Below are positions 1 to 5,115 of a stretch of 5,115 nt of DNA, piece by piece; position 1 is the stretch's first letter; the number at the start of each line of letters is the position of its first letter. The stretch is from Desulfobacula sp. GTDB taxonomy: Bacteria > Desulfobacterota > Desulfobacteria > Desulfobacterales > Desulfobacteraceae. The notes below the pieces were generated by a model. The model saw only the letters and a program-made list of their open reading frames with translations, was not told the origin of the DNA and ran no database searches. The stretch spans positions 1 to 5,115 of the forward strand of contig JAGLFI010000097.1 in NCBI GenBank assembly GCA_023144585.1, written 5' to 3'. A program made the position numbers and the translations under genes.

Positions 1-80
1 TCTTTTGCCATGGCTTTGGTGGCGGGTATAAATCGAGTGCCAAGTCCGGCTACTGGGAAAACGGCTTTTTTAATTTTCAT
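1..80 (-). CDS. galU: UTP-glucose-1-phosphate uridylyltransferase, N-terminal fragment
   Basis: Only the first 26 codons and part of codon 27 are in the window; the gene runs off the left edge on the minus strand. The translated start (MKIKKAVFPVAGLGTRFIPA, then TKAMAK) carries the nucleotide-binding signature of GalU-type sugar nucleotidyltransferases: a basic start, the PVAGLGTR loop at residues 9-16 and the PATKA segment at 19-23. GalU makes UDP-glucose from UTP and glucose-1-phosphate in the cytoplasm, for polysaccharide and envelope synthesis. The ATG is supported by an AAGGAG ribosome binding site (86-91 on the plus strand, read in reverse), 5 nt upstream. It is divergent from the cysteine-cluster gene. 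Other nucleotidyltransferases (RfbA, GlmU) share the GLGTR loop, but the KAVFPVAGLGTRF context is most like GalU. Confidence 0.88.
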   Translation of the reverse strand, partial: MKIKKAVFPVAGLGTRFIPATKAMAK

Positions 81-138
81 GAAAACTCCTTAGGTGACAA
101 AGTGAGCCAATGCTCAATACAAATAGCATTTAAAATGA

Positions 139-167
139 TATTTATTTGGAAAAAATTAATATATCAA
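139..167 (-). promoter_or_regulatory. galU: Possible galU promoter
   Basis: Read on the minus strand, TTGATA (162-167) and TAAATA (139-144) are separated by 17 nt, about 60 nt upstream of the galU start. The -35 is good but the -10 is weak, and the region is so AT-rich that alternatives exist. The -35 overlaps a perfect AT palindrome at 158-174. Tentative. Confidence 0.3.
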
Positions 168-174
168 ATATATT
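158..174. repeat. AT-rich 17-bp inverted repeat between galU and the YkgJ-like gene
   Basis: AATATAT (158-164) and its exact complement ATATATT (168-174) flank a 3-nt centre. The size and position, over the likely galU -35, resemble an operator. However, short palindromes are common by chance in sequence this AT-rich, so a regulatory role is only a possibility. Confidence 0.3.
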
Positions 175-217
175 CTGCCGATTTTGTTATAGCGATTGTG
201 ACCTGGTTTGCAATTTG

Positions 218-246
218 TTGACATTATTAACTCTTTTTTGTATATT
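218..246 (+). promoter_or_regulatory. Sigma70-type promoter of the YkgJ-like gene
   Basis: A perfect -35 box TTGACA (218-223) is followed after exactly 17 nt by TATATT (241-246), which matches the consensus -10 at five of six positions. Transcription would start near 253, giving a leader of about 40 nt before the ATG at 294. This is the strongest promoter-like sequence in the galU/YkgJ divergent region and points the right way for the plus-strand gene. Confidence 0.7.
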
Positions 247-293
247 CCACATTTTTAATAAGACCATAACAAAATATAAATAAGGAAGCTTTG

Positions 294-1082
294 ATGACTG
301 ATAAAATAGAAAAAATATTTGAAATACCGCCGGAGCAGCTCAGCTTAAGGAGCAGGTTTCGGTTTGACTGCCATAAAGGTGTCAAATGTTTTACAGATTG
401 CTGCCGGGGTATTGAAATTATGCTGACCCCATACGATATTTTAACCATGCGCAAAAAACTGGAAATAACTTCCGAGGAGTTTCTTGCTGAATTTACTACA
501 CCGCATCTTCTTGAGAAGGGTAGCCTTCCTGTGGTGACGCTTAAACTTCTGGATGATGAAAGAAAATCATGCCCCTTTGTTGATGACAAGGAAGGTTGCG
601 CCATTTATGAGGATCGCCCCACTACCTGCAGGTATTATCCTTTAGGGGTTGGGTCTTTAAGCTATTCGGGAGAAAGGGGTGAAAAAGATGAGTTCTATTT
701 TACGGTGAAAGAAGCCCATTGCCTGGGGTTTGATGAAAAAAAAGAATGGACTGTTGCTGAATGGAGGGAAGATCAGGGCGTTGATCTTCGTGATGAAGTC
801 AACGATGGCTGGATGGAGTTGATCGTCAGGAAAAAATCATTGCCTGACAGTATGAAGCTTTCCGAAGAGAGCAAAAAAATGTTTTTTTTGGTTTGCTATA
901 ATTCCGATAAGTTCAGACAATTTGTATTTAACAGCACATTCCTTGAAAGATATGATTTTCCAAAGGAAAAAATTGAAGAGATTAAAAATGATGATGTCAA
1001 ATTGCTGCAGTTTGGATTTGAATGGCTTAACGCCAGCTTTTTTAAGACTGGGGAAGAAAATTTTAAAATTAAAAAAGTGTGA
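294..1082 (+). CDS. YkgJ/UPF0153-family cysteine cluster protein
   Basis: A 262-residue protein with a cysteine cluster typical of the YkgJ (zinc- or iron-chelating, UPF0153) family. Visible cysteines are C26, C32, C36 and C37 (pattern C-x5-C-x3-CC) near the N terminus, then C93, C102 and C112, with C143 further on. The segments FTDCCRG, CPFVDDKEGCAIYEDRP and TTCRYYPLG are the family hallmarks. Between them lies a helical stretch beginning LTPYDIL, as usual in the family. Residues from about 150 to 262 form a charged C-terminal region without cysteines that I do not recognise. No signal peptide or membrane segment is seen, so it is probably cytoplasmic. Members are predicted to bind a metal or Fe-S cluster; their biochemical role is generally unknown. 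ATG at 294 is chosen over the TTG at 291 because AAGGA (282-286) sits 7 nt from the ATG but only 4 nt from the TTG. It is monocistronic and convergent with the dapA-like gene. Confidence 0.85.
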   Translation: MTDKIEKIFEIPPEQLSLRSRFRFDCHKGVKCFTDCCRGIEIMLTPYDILTMRKKLEITSEEFLAEFTTPHLLEKGSLPVVTLKLLDDERKSCPFVDDKEGCAIYEDRPTTCRYYPLGVGSLSYSGERGEKDEFYFTVKEAHCLGFDEKKEWTVAEWREDQGVDLRDEVNDGWMELIVRKKSLPDSMKLSEESKKMFFLVCYNSDKFRQFVFNSTFLERYDFPKEKIEEIKNDDVKLLQFGFEWLNASFFKTGEENFKIKKV

Positions 1083-1091
1083 GAAATTTAA

Positions 1092-1119
1092 TTTTTAATT
1101 TTGAGTTTTTAATTTTGAG
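1092..1119. repeat. Tandem 14-nt direct repeat
   Basis: The unit TTTTTAATTTTGAG occurs twice back to back with no mismatch (1092-1105 and 1106-1119), just after the stop codon of the cysteine-cluster gene. The second copy supplies part of the 5' arm of the adjacent terminator hairpin (TTTTGAG, 1113-1119). This suggests a local slippage duplication of terminator sequence. Confidence 0.85.
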
Positions 1120-1155
1120 TTGTGAGGAAGAGATTCCCCACAACTCAAAAGTTTT
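1113..1155 (+). terminator. Stem-loop terminator between convergent genes
   Basis: A perfect 12-bp stem forms between 1113-1124 (TTTTGAGTTGTG) and 1139-1150 (CACAACTCAAAA). After one A/C mismatch it is extended by GGAA (1126-1129) pairing TTCC (1134-1137) around a GAGA tetraloop. On the plus strand the stem is followed by GTTTT, a short U-tract. It sits between the stop of the YkgJ-like gene and the stop of the minus-strand dapA-like gene, so it may serve both directions. On the minus strand the stem ends in AAAA and is followed by A-rich sequence, so the minus-strand terminator would be weaker. Confidence 0.7.
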
Positions 1156-2188
1156 AGTAATTATACCATAGATCTTTCTGGAATTCCGGGTTGTTCAGTC
1201 TGTCTTCAATATTTACATTAAAAAATGAGCCAATGGGTTCAAAAATCTCCGGGTTATTGGCCTGGACATTTTTGACAGCATCCAAAAGAACATGAAAACC
1301 TTTTTGAGTCATTCTTCCCAGGGGCCTGCGACAGGGGCCTCCCGGCATCCCCAATAACTGCATCATGGTTTTTAAAGGAAGGGGATTTCTTGCCCGGCAA
1401 GTGACAGGTCCGAATTCAGATTCTTCCTGTGTGGTCACCACAACAAGATCAAGCAGGGGGTTTAAAGCAGTCTGGATTTTCATGGCTTCATCCGTTTTTC
1501 CCTGATTGAGCAGCGAGACCATCTGGGTAAGAAATTTGGGGGCAATATTGGCCATTACTGAAATCCCGCCGCATGCCTTGATTTCAGGATCTGTCATAAT
1601 ATCATAAATCAGGGCGTCATCCCCGGAAAATATTTTAAAATCATCCCCGCAGTATTGACGGATAAGCTTCATGTTTTCAAGATTGCCGGTGGCCTCTTTT
1701 ACGCATGATACATTTGGAAAATTTTTTGCCAGGATGGCAAGATCCTGGGGCAGCATCTGGGCACCGGTTCTGCCGGGGATGATATAGGGGATAATGTTGA
1801 CATCAGGGTAAAGTTCTGCAACCACTTCATAATATTCCTTCCTGATTTCAAGGGAGCTGGGGCCATTATAATAGGGATCCACCATAAGGACTGCATCAAT
1901 CCCTTCTTTGGCGGCATGGCCTGCTGCTTCCAGGGCTTCACTGGTATTATTGCTGCCGGTTCCGGCAATTCTTAGGCATTTGCCTTTTGCAAGTTGTGCA
2001 ACCTGGGCAATCACATGGTCGTGTTCTTTCCATTTGAATGTAGGGCTTTCACCGGTTGTTCCTGTTGCAAGGATTCCTGTGATATCATTTTCAATCTGAA
2101 AGCTAACAAATTGTTCAAGGCCTTGTTGATCAAGCTCTCCTGCCGGGTTAAAAGGGGTGATTAATGCTGTATAGCATCCTGGTTTCAT
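1154..2188 (-). CDS. dapA: DapA-family protein, probable 4-hydroxy-tetrahydrodipicolinate synthase with C-terminal extension
   Basis: A 344-residue class I aldolase-type TIM barrel. DapA condenses pyruvate with aspartate semialdehyde, the first committed step of lysine and diaminopimelate synthesis, in the cytoplasm. Catalytic residues known from E. coli DapA are all present: GTTGE with T44 and T45, Y107 in PYYN, Y135 (E. coli Y133), R140 in the GRTG motif (E. coli R138) and the Schiff-base K164 in VKEATGN (E. coli K161). The arginine that binds the aspartate semialdehyde carboxylate favours DapA over other family members such as N-acetylneuraminate lyase. At 344 aa it exceeds the usual ~292 aa. 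Extra residues lie around 250-260, plus a tail of about 34 residues (311-344) ending DLWYNY. The ATG is supported by AGGAG (2195-2199 read in reverse), 6 nt upstream. No lysine-pathway neighbours are visible, so a different 2-oxoacid aldolase role is possible. Confidence 0.82.
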   Translation of the reverse strand: MKPGCYTALITPFNPAGELDQQGLEQFVSFQIENDITGILATGTTGESPTFKWKEHDHVIAQVAQLAKGKCLRIAGTGSNNTSEALEAAGHAAKEGIDAVLMVDPYYNGPSSLEIRKEYYEVVAELYPDVNIIPYIIPGRTGAQMLPQDLAILAKNFPNVSCVKEATGNLENMKLIRQYCGDDFKIFSGDDALIYDIMTDPEIKACGGISVMANIAPKFLTQMVSLLNQGKTDEAMKIQTALNPLLDLVVVTTQEESEFGPVTCRARNPLPLKTMMQLLGMPGGPCRRPLGRMTQKGFHVLLDAVKNVQANNPEIFEPIGSFFNVNIEDRLNNPEFQKDLWYNY

Positions 2189-2250
2189 TTTTTACTCCTG
2201 CTGTATAAAAAAATTATTTTCCAATGAATTTTTCTCTATACCCACGTGCT

Positions 2251-2279
2251 ATCATAAGTCTTGGTTTGGTTCAAGCCAA
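2251..2279 (-). promoter_or_regulatory. dapA: Probable promoter of the dapA-like gene
   Basis: Read on the minus strand, TTGGCT (2274-2279) and TATGAT (2251-2256, five of six matches to the -10 consensus) are 17 nt apart. They lie about 60 nt upstream of the start codon at 2188. The spacing and -10 are good; the -35 matches at four of six positions. Confidence 0.5.
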
Positions 2280-2309
2280 AATTAGAATCGCAGGATTATT
2301 TTAATGGCC

Positions 2310-2338
2310 TTGACACAATGTTGTACCGGAAATATTAT
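2310..2338 (+). promoter_or_regulatory. Sigma70-type promoter of the TPR/390-aa gene pair
   Basis: A perfect TTGACA (2310-2315) is followed after 17 nt by TATTAT (2333-2338), five of six matches to the -10 consensus. Transcription would start near 2345, leaving a leader of about 50 nt before the ATG at 2394. The leader contains AATAAATAT twice (2349-2357 and 2368-2376, 19 nt apart), which may be chance in this AT-rich stretch. Confidence 0.7.
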
Positions 2339-2393
2339 ATGAAGTTTAAATAAATATTTGTGACTTTAATAAATATCAAAAAGGATATGAATA

Positions 2394-3071
2394 ATGACAG
2401 ACACTAATCAGGGAAAAGCCTTACCAAACAATGCAGATGAGCATATTGCAAGGTTAAGAAACCAGCTGACTCAAAATGATGAATGCGGTACCACCCATTA
2501 TAATCTTGCTGTAGCCCTCATGGGAAAGCAGGAGTTTGTTGAGGCTGAAAAGGAACTCCATGACGCCATTGACCGCAGCCCAACACTTGCTGAGGCCTAT
2601 GTCCTTTTGGGAGGTATCTGTCTTCAAGGAAAGGATCTTGAAGGATGTTATCGGTTTAACCAGCGCGCTACAAAAGCCAGGGCTGGTTTTGCAGAAGGAT
2701 ACGCCAACATGGCATTTGTTCTTCTTCAATTGATTGACGGCAAAGACCCCAAGGAAGATGAAGAAAAAATGGGTAAGGCCATAAAGAATCTTAAAAAAGC
2801 CATTATTCATAATAAAAAGTTTGTCCAGGCCTTTGCAACCCTTGGGACTGCCTATTTCATGAAAGGGCTTGTGCCCGAAGGTATCAAGGCAAATCTTGAG
2901 GCCGTTAAAATACAACCTGAATTCCCGGTGGCCCATAATAATCTTGCCGTGGCGTATCTTGAAACCGGTGAATTTGACAAAGCCATTGTCCATTGTGATA
3001 AGGCTGAAGAATTCGGTTTTGAAGTTGCCCGGGAACTGAAAGACGAGCTTGCGCCTCACAGAAAGGCATAA
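2394..3071 (+). CDS. Tetratricopeptide repeat (TPR) protein
   Basis: A 225-residue, probably cytoplasmic protein built almost entirely of about five TPR helix pairs. Approximate spans are 33-63 (starting TTHYNLAVAL), 66-98 (AEAYVLLGGI), 101-141, 145-175 (VQAFATLGTAYF) and 179-208 (VAHNNLAVAYLETGEFDKAI). The third unit is irregular: a charged insertion around 115-128 (DGKDPKEDEEKMG) separates its two helices. TPRs are protein-binding scaffolds; no catalytic domain, signal peptide or membrane segment is seen, so the partner cannot be named. AAGGA (2381-2385) lies 8 nt before the ATG. The stop codon overlaps the start of the next gene (TAATG, 3069-3073), indicating translational coupling and a shared function. 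The pair precedes dsrA on the same strand. Confidence is high for the TPR fold and low for any specific role. Confidence 0.88.
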   Translation: MTDTNQGKALPNNADEHIARLRNQLTQNDECGTTHYNLAVALMGKQEFVEAEKELHDAIDRSPTLAEAYVLLGGICLQGKDLEGCYRFNQRATKARAGFAEGYANMAFVLLQLIDGKDPKEDEEKMGKAIKNLKKAIIHNKKFVQAFATLGTAYFMKGLVPEGIKANLEAVKIQPEFPVAHNNLAVAYLETGEFDKAIVHCDKAEEFGFEVARELKDELAPHRKA

Positions 3072-4243
3072 TGCAATTCGGCCGTTTCCACTTTTTTGTA
3101 TCCGGTGAAGAAAAAGAGGTTTTCCCTGATTCTCGTTTGTACAAATTGCCTTTGTCAGGGGAAAACACCGGGTTTCCCAATAACATTCAGTTTGAACACA
3201 CAACCCAGGACTTGGATTTTACGATCGGTGATTATTTTTCAGCCGTCTGTCTTTTTTTATCAAAAAATGACTTTTCAATATTGAAAACAGGCCTTGAAGC
3301 TGTTTTCAATACGCCTGTTCGAACAAATCAGATCATTAAAATAGTTGTTTTTCTTGAAAAACATGGTGCTTTATACCATCCATTGAAAATTCAGATAGTT
3401 ATTAATGAGAGCCGTACCTGCTCTTTTGTCTTGAATGGAGCGGTGTCAAGTCAGGGCCTGTCTTTAATTGAAAGTGAATATGAACTGATATCCCAAATGA
3501 ATCAAATGTATTCTAAACACTATCTTCCTAAAGTCTTTGGGGTCGATTTTATAAAAATGGATAAAGGTAGGATTGGTTTTTTTTTAGGGGAATGGTTTGA
3601 CGGTTATAAAGAATTCCATGTTACTGACGACCAGGATAGAAGACAAATTGTCATATGGGAATCCGACGGCAGCTGCCACTATGTTTCTGAAACAGATGCA
3701 CTTGAGATTTATCAGGAGATCTCCCGGATTCTGAGCTATTATTATGATCTTGAAACCTTTGAGCAGATTTCTCCCTGGCATCATGCTGCCGGAGATTTTA
3801 TTGTCAAGCAGGAAGAGCAAAGCGTTCATGTCCGGTTGATCACCGTGAGAGGATATGCACCTGTAACGGAATTTAGTACTGAAGAAGAAAATCAAAAAGT
3901 GCATATTTTACCGTCCCTGTTGTTGTTTTTTTTGAATTTGACTTTAAGAATGCGCCTTGATCGAATCAATGGTACGGGTGAAATTACAATGTTTGAAAAG
4001 AGAGTTATAACGGCGACCATTGAAGGTTTCTTAAAAGCCTTGGATGAAAAATCTGCCTGTTATGATTTTGGAAATTTGAGATCAGTTTTTACTGAGTTTT
4101 TCCAGCAGTTCAGTATCGGGCAGATTACAGAAATTATGGAAAATATTTTAGAATCCCATTATTCTGATTCTTCAGAAATTGTATTGATAGAGAAAAATCT
4201 TGAATCTCATTGCAAGACTCTGCATTTTGAATTTAATATTTAA
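3071..4243 (+). CDS. Uncharacterised 390-aa protein, possibly degenerate kinase-like
   Basis: Not recognised as a named family. The frame is open from an ATG overlapping the TPR stop codon by one base; AAGG (3063-3066) could serve as a weak ribosome binding site. No signal peptide or clear transmembrane helix is seen, though PSLLLFFLNLTL (281-292) is hydrophobic. Some segments recall a protein kinase/aminoglycoside phosphotransferase layout. There is a beta-rich N-terminal half, a helix with E134 and E136 followed by LPKVFGVDF (152-160), and a hinge-like FFLGEWFDG (170-178). A helix at about 209-226 then leads into PWHHAAGDFIVK (235-246), resembling an H-x-x-G-D catalytic loop. Helices containing RMRLDRINGTGE (293-304) follow. 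The expected ATP-binding lysine in FVLNGAV (119-125) and the later metal-binding Asp are not evident, so if related it may be a pseudokinase. Its function is probably linked to the coupled TPR protein. The fold assignment is inference. Confidence 0.8.
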   Translation: MQFGRFHFFVSGEEKEVFPDSRLYKLPLSGENTGFPNNIQFEHTTQDLDFTIGDYFSAVCLFLSKNDFSILKTGLEAVFNTPVRTNQIIKIVVFLEKHGALYHPLKIQIVINESRTCSFVLNGAVSSQGLSLIESEYELISQMNQMYSKHYLPKVFGVDFIKMDKGRIGFFLGEWFDGYKEFHVTDDQDRRQIVIWESDGSCHYVSETDALEIYQEISRILSYYYDLETFEQISPWHHAAGDFIVKQEEQSVHVRLITVRGYAPVTEFSTEEENQKVHILPSLLLFFLNLTLRMRLDRINGTGEITMFEKRVITATIEGFLKALDEKSACYDFGNLRSVFTEFFQQFSIGQITEIMENILESHYSDSSEIVLIEKNLESHCKTLHFEFNI

Positions 4244-4254
4244 AAATATTTAAA
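4235..4254. repeat. Tandem 10-nt AT repeat over the end of the 390-aa gene
   Basis: AATATTTAAA occurs twice in tandem (4235-4244 and 4245-4254) and spans the TAA stop at 4241-4243. An A-run, CTCC and a T-run follow (to about 4269), which could fold as a weak A-T hairpin. There is no GC-rich terminator here, so read-through from the upstream pair into dsrA cannot be excluded. Confidence 0.6.
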
Positions 4255-4269
4255 AAAACTCCTTTTTTA

Positions 4270-4298
4270 TTGACATGCTCAAACTAAAATTTTATATC
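4270..4298 (+). promoter_or_regulatory. dsrA: Probable dsrA promoter
   Basis: TTGACA (4270-4275, perfect -35) is followed after 17 nt by TATATC (4293-4298, four of six -10 matches). Transcription would begin near 4304, giving a leader of about 140 nt before dsrA, longer than the leaders of the other genes here. It lies just downstream of the 390-aa gene stop, so dsrA probably has its own promoter. Confidence 0.6.
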
Positions 4299-4377
4299 TG
4301 CAATGTTATTTTGCTTAAGTTGTTCCTAAGAAAAAGATGGCGGTTTTATAACTCTTTGGAATAACAATAGATTAGAA

Positions 4378-4416
4378 TATTGAATGAAAAGTTTGAGAAT
4401 TTTTCATTATTGAATG
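4378..4416 (+). repeat. Direct repeat pair TATTGAATG in the dsrA leader
   Basis: The 9-mer TATTGAATG occurs at 4378-4386 and 4408-4416, start to start 30 bp, close to three helical turns. The copies overlap the two ends of the leader stem-loop. This could be a paired protein-binding site or chance in AT-rich DNA. Confidence 0.4.
4383..4408 (+). promoter_or_regulatory. dsrA: Stem-loop in the dsrA leader
   Basis: AATGAAAA (4383-4390) pairs exactly with TTTTCATT (4401-4408). A G-U and two A-U pairs extend this to an 11-bp stem closed by a TGAG loop (4394-4397). It ends about 24 nt before the dsrA Shine-Dalgarno GGAGG (4433-4437). It is AT-rich and therefore only moderately stable. It could protect the transcript's 5' region or affect translation, but there is no match to a known riboswitch. 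Confidence 0.45.
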
Positions 4417-4444
4417 TAAATTAACTTTTAATGGAGGTAAGTAA

Positions 4445-5115
4445 ATGGCTAAACATGAGACTCCTTTTCTGGACCAGCTGGAATCTGGCCCATGGCCGAG
4501 TTTTGTCTCTGATTTGAAACAACAAGCTGAAGTCAGAGCCAAGAATGAAGAAGGTGTTGAATTCCAGATCCCTCAGAATTGTGTAGATGATCTTTTGGGA
4601 GTTTTGGAGCTTTCCTACAAGCATGGTAGAACTCACTGGAAACATGGCGGTATAGTCGGTGTTTTCGGTTATGGCGGCGGCGTTATCGGAAGATATTGTG
4701 ACCAGCCCGAAATGTTCCCTGGTGTAGCGCATTTCCATACAATGCGTGTGGCCCAGCCTGCTGGTAAATACTATACAACTGATTATCTTAGAAAGCTGAC
4801 TAAACTTTGGGATTTCAGGGGTTCCGGTATTACCAATATGCATGGCGCAACCGGTGATATCATTCTTCTGGGTACCACCACTCCCCAGCTTGAGGAAGTA
4901 TTCTGGACATTGACACATGATTATAATCAGGATCTTGGCGGGTCAGGCTCTAACCTGAGAACACCTGCTGACTGTCTGGGTTCATCCAGATGTGAATATG
5001 CCTGTTATGACACCCAGGCATTGTGTCATTTTTTGACCAATGAATACCAGGATGAGCTTCATCGCCCGGCATTCCCCTATAAATTCAAATTCAAATTTGA
5101 TGCATGTCCAAACTG
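4445..5115 (+). CDS. dsrA: Dissimilatory sulfite reductase alpha subunit, N-terminal part
   Basis: The first 223 codons are present and the gene continues past the right edge; full-length DsrA is around 430-440 aa. DsrA pairs with DsrB in the cytoplasmic alpha2beta2 siroheme enzyme that reduces sulfite in the last stage of sulfate respiration. Recognition rests on the start MAKHETPFLDQLESGPWPSF, the THWKHGG segment (63-69), FGYGGGVIGRY (74-84), FRGSGITNMHGATGD (124-138) and SNLRTPADCLGSSRCEYAC (169-187). C177, C183 and C221 fall at the positions of three of the four cysteines that bind the siroheme-coupled [4Fe-4S] cluster in Desulfovibrio vulgaris DsrA; the fourth would lie just past the edge. 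K213, K215 and K217 in YKFKFKF and R83 and R101 fit the basic siroheme/sulfite pocket. GGAGG (4433-4437) lies 7 nt before the ATG. dsrB would be expected immediately downstream. Confidence 0.97.
   Translation, partial: MAKHETPFLDQLESGPWPSFVSDLKQQAEVRAKNEEGVEFQIPQNCVDDLLGVLELSYKHGRTHWKHGGIVGVFGYGGGVIGRYCDQPEMFPGVAHFHTMRVAQPAGKYYTTDYLRKLTKLWDFRGSGITNMHGATGDIILLGTTTPQLEEVFWTLTHDYNQDLGGSGSNLRTPADCLGSSRCEYACYDTQALCHFLTNEYQDELHRPAFPYKFKFKFDACPN

Noticed and set aside
1..80. AMAK instead of AMPK after the GalU nucleotide loop
   Set aside because: Alanine at this place occurs in other GalU proteins as far as I recall, so it is not a sign of an inactive or unusual enzyme.
104..115. Short GAGC/GCTC hairpin in the galU leader
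   Set aside because: Only 4-5 bp with no U-tract or conserved motif; too small to call a regulatory element.
291..293. TTG as the start of the cysteine-cluster gene
   Set aside because: The adjacent ATG at 294 is a stronger start codon and is better spaced from the AAGGA ribosome binding site.
227..604. 125-aa minus-strand open frame over the start of the YkgJ-like gene
   Set aside because: It overlaps the promoter and the conserved cysteine cluster of the plus-strand gene and has no recognisable features.
2454..3203. 249-aa minus-strand open frame opposite the TPR gene
   Set aside because: The plus-strand frame shows clear TPR repeats; the antisense product is a low-complexity shadow with no domain.
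4421..4918. 165-aa minus-strand open frame antisense to dsrA
   Set aside because: It lies wholly opposite the dsrA start region; dsrA has clear family identity and a good ribosome binding site, and the antisense translation resembles no protein I know.
5080..5100. Hexanucleotide repetition AAATTC in dsrA
   Set aside because: It encodes the conserved KFKFKF segment of the siroheme/sulfite pocket, so it reflects protein sequence rather than a DNA repeat element.

Overview
The window looks like chromosome from a sulfate-reducing bacterium of the Desulfobacterales (Desulfobacteraceae-like; former Deltaproteobacteria). The main evidence is the 5' half of dsrA, dissimilatory sulfite reductase alpha subunit, at the right edge. 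The reading frame is intact and the cysteine spacing matches the enzyme of sulfate reducers. The genus assignment is inference: the AT-rich intergenic regions and the DsrA residues fit Desulfobacter/Desulfobacula/Desulfobacterium-type organisms, but no search could be run.

Layout from left to right. (1) The start of galU (UTP-glucose-1-phosphate uridylyltransferase) lies on the minus strand and runs off the left edge. (2) A 213-bp divergent intergenic region holds a strong plus-strand sigma70-type promoter. (3) A cysteine-cluster protein of the YkgJ/UPF0153 family lies on the plus strand. (4) A short convergent gap holds a tandem 14-nt repeat and a long stem-loop terminator. (5) A DapA-family aldolase/synthase lies on the minus strand with all the catalytic residues of dihydrodipicolinate synthase and an unusual C-terminal tail. 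(6) A 205-bp divergent region has one promoter per direction. (7) A two-gene plus-strand unit follows: a TPR protein, then an unrecognised 390-aa protein whose start codon overlaps the TPR stop codon (TAATG). (8) A 201-nt leader/promoter region contains a consensus-like promoter, a stem-loop and direct repeats. (9) dsrA begins and is cut by the right edge.

GalU, the DapA homologue and the cysteine-cluster protein look like separate housekeeping or accessory genes with no visible functional link. The part most worth attention is the coupled TPR/390-aa pair directly upstream of dsrA on the same strand. The 390-aa protein has faint protein-kinase/aminoglycoside-phosphotransferase-like features, including an H-x-x-G-D-F motif, but no convincing nucleotide-binding lysine or metal-binding Asp. 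It may be a degenerate kinase-like protein working with the TPR scaffold. A role in sulfite reductase expression, assembly or regulation is only a positional hypothesis. No CRISPR array, tRNA, rRNA, insertion sequence or attachment site was seen. No gene-free stretch exceeds 300 bases.
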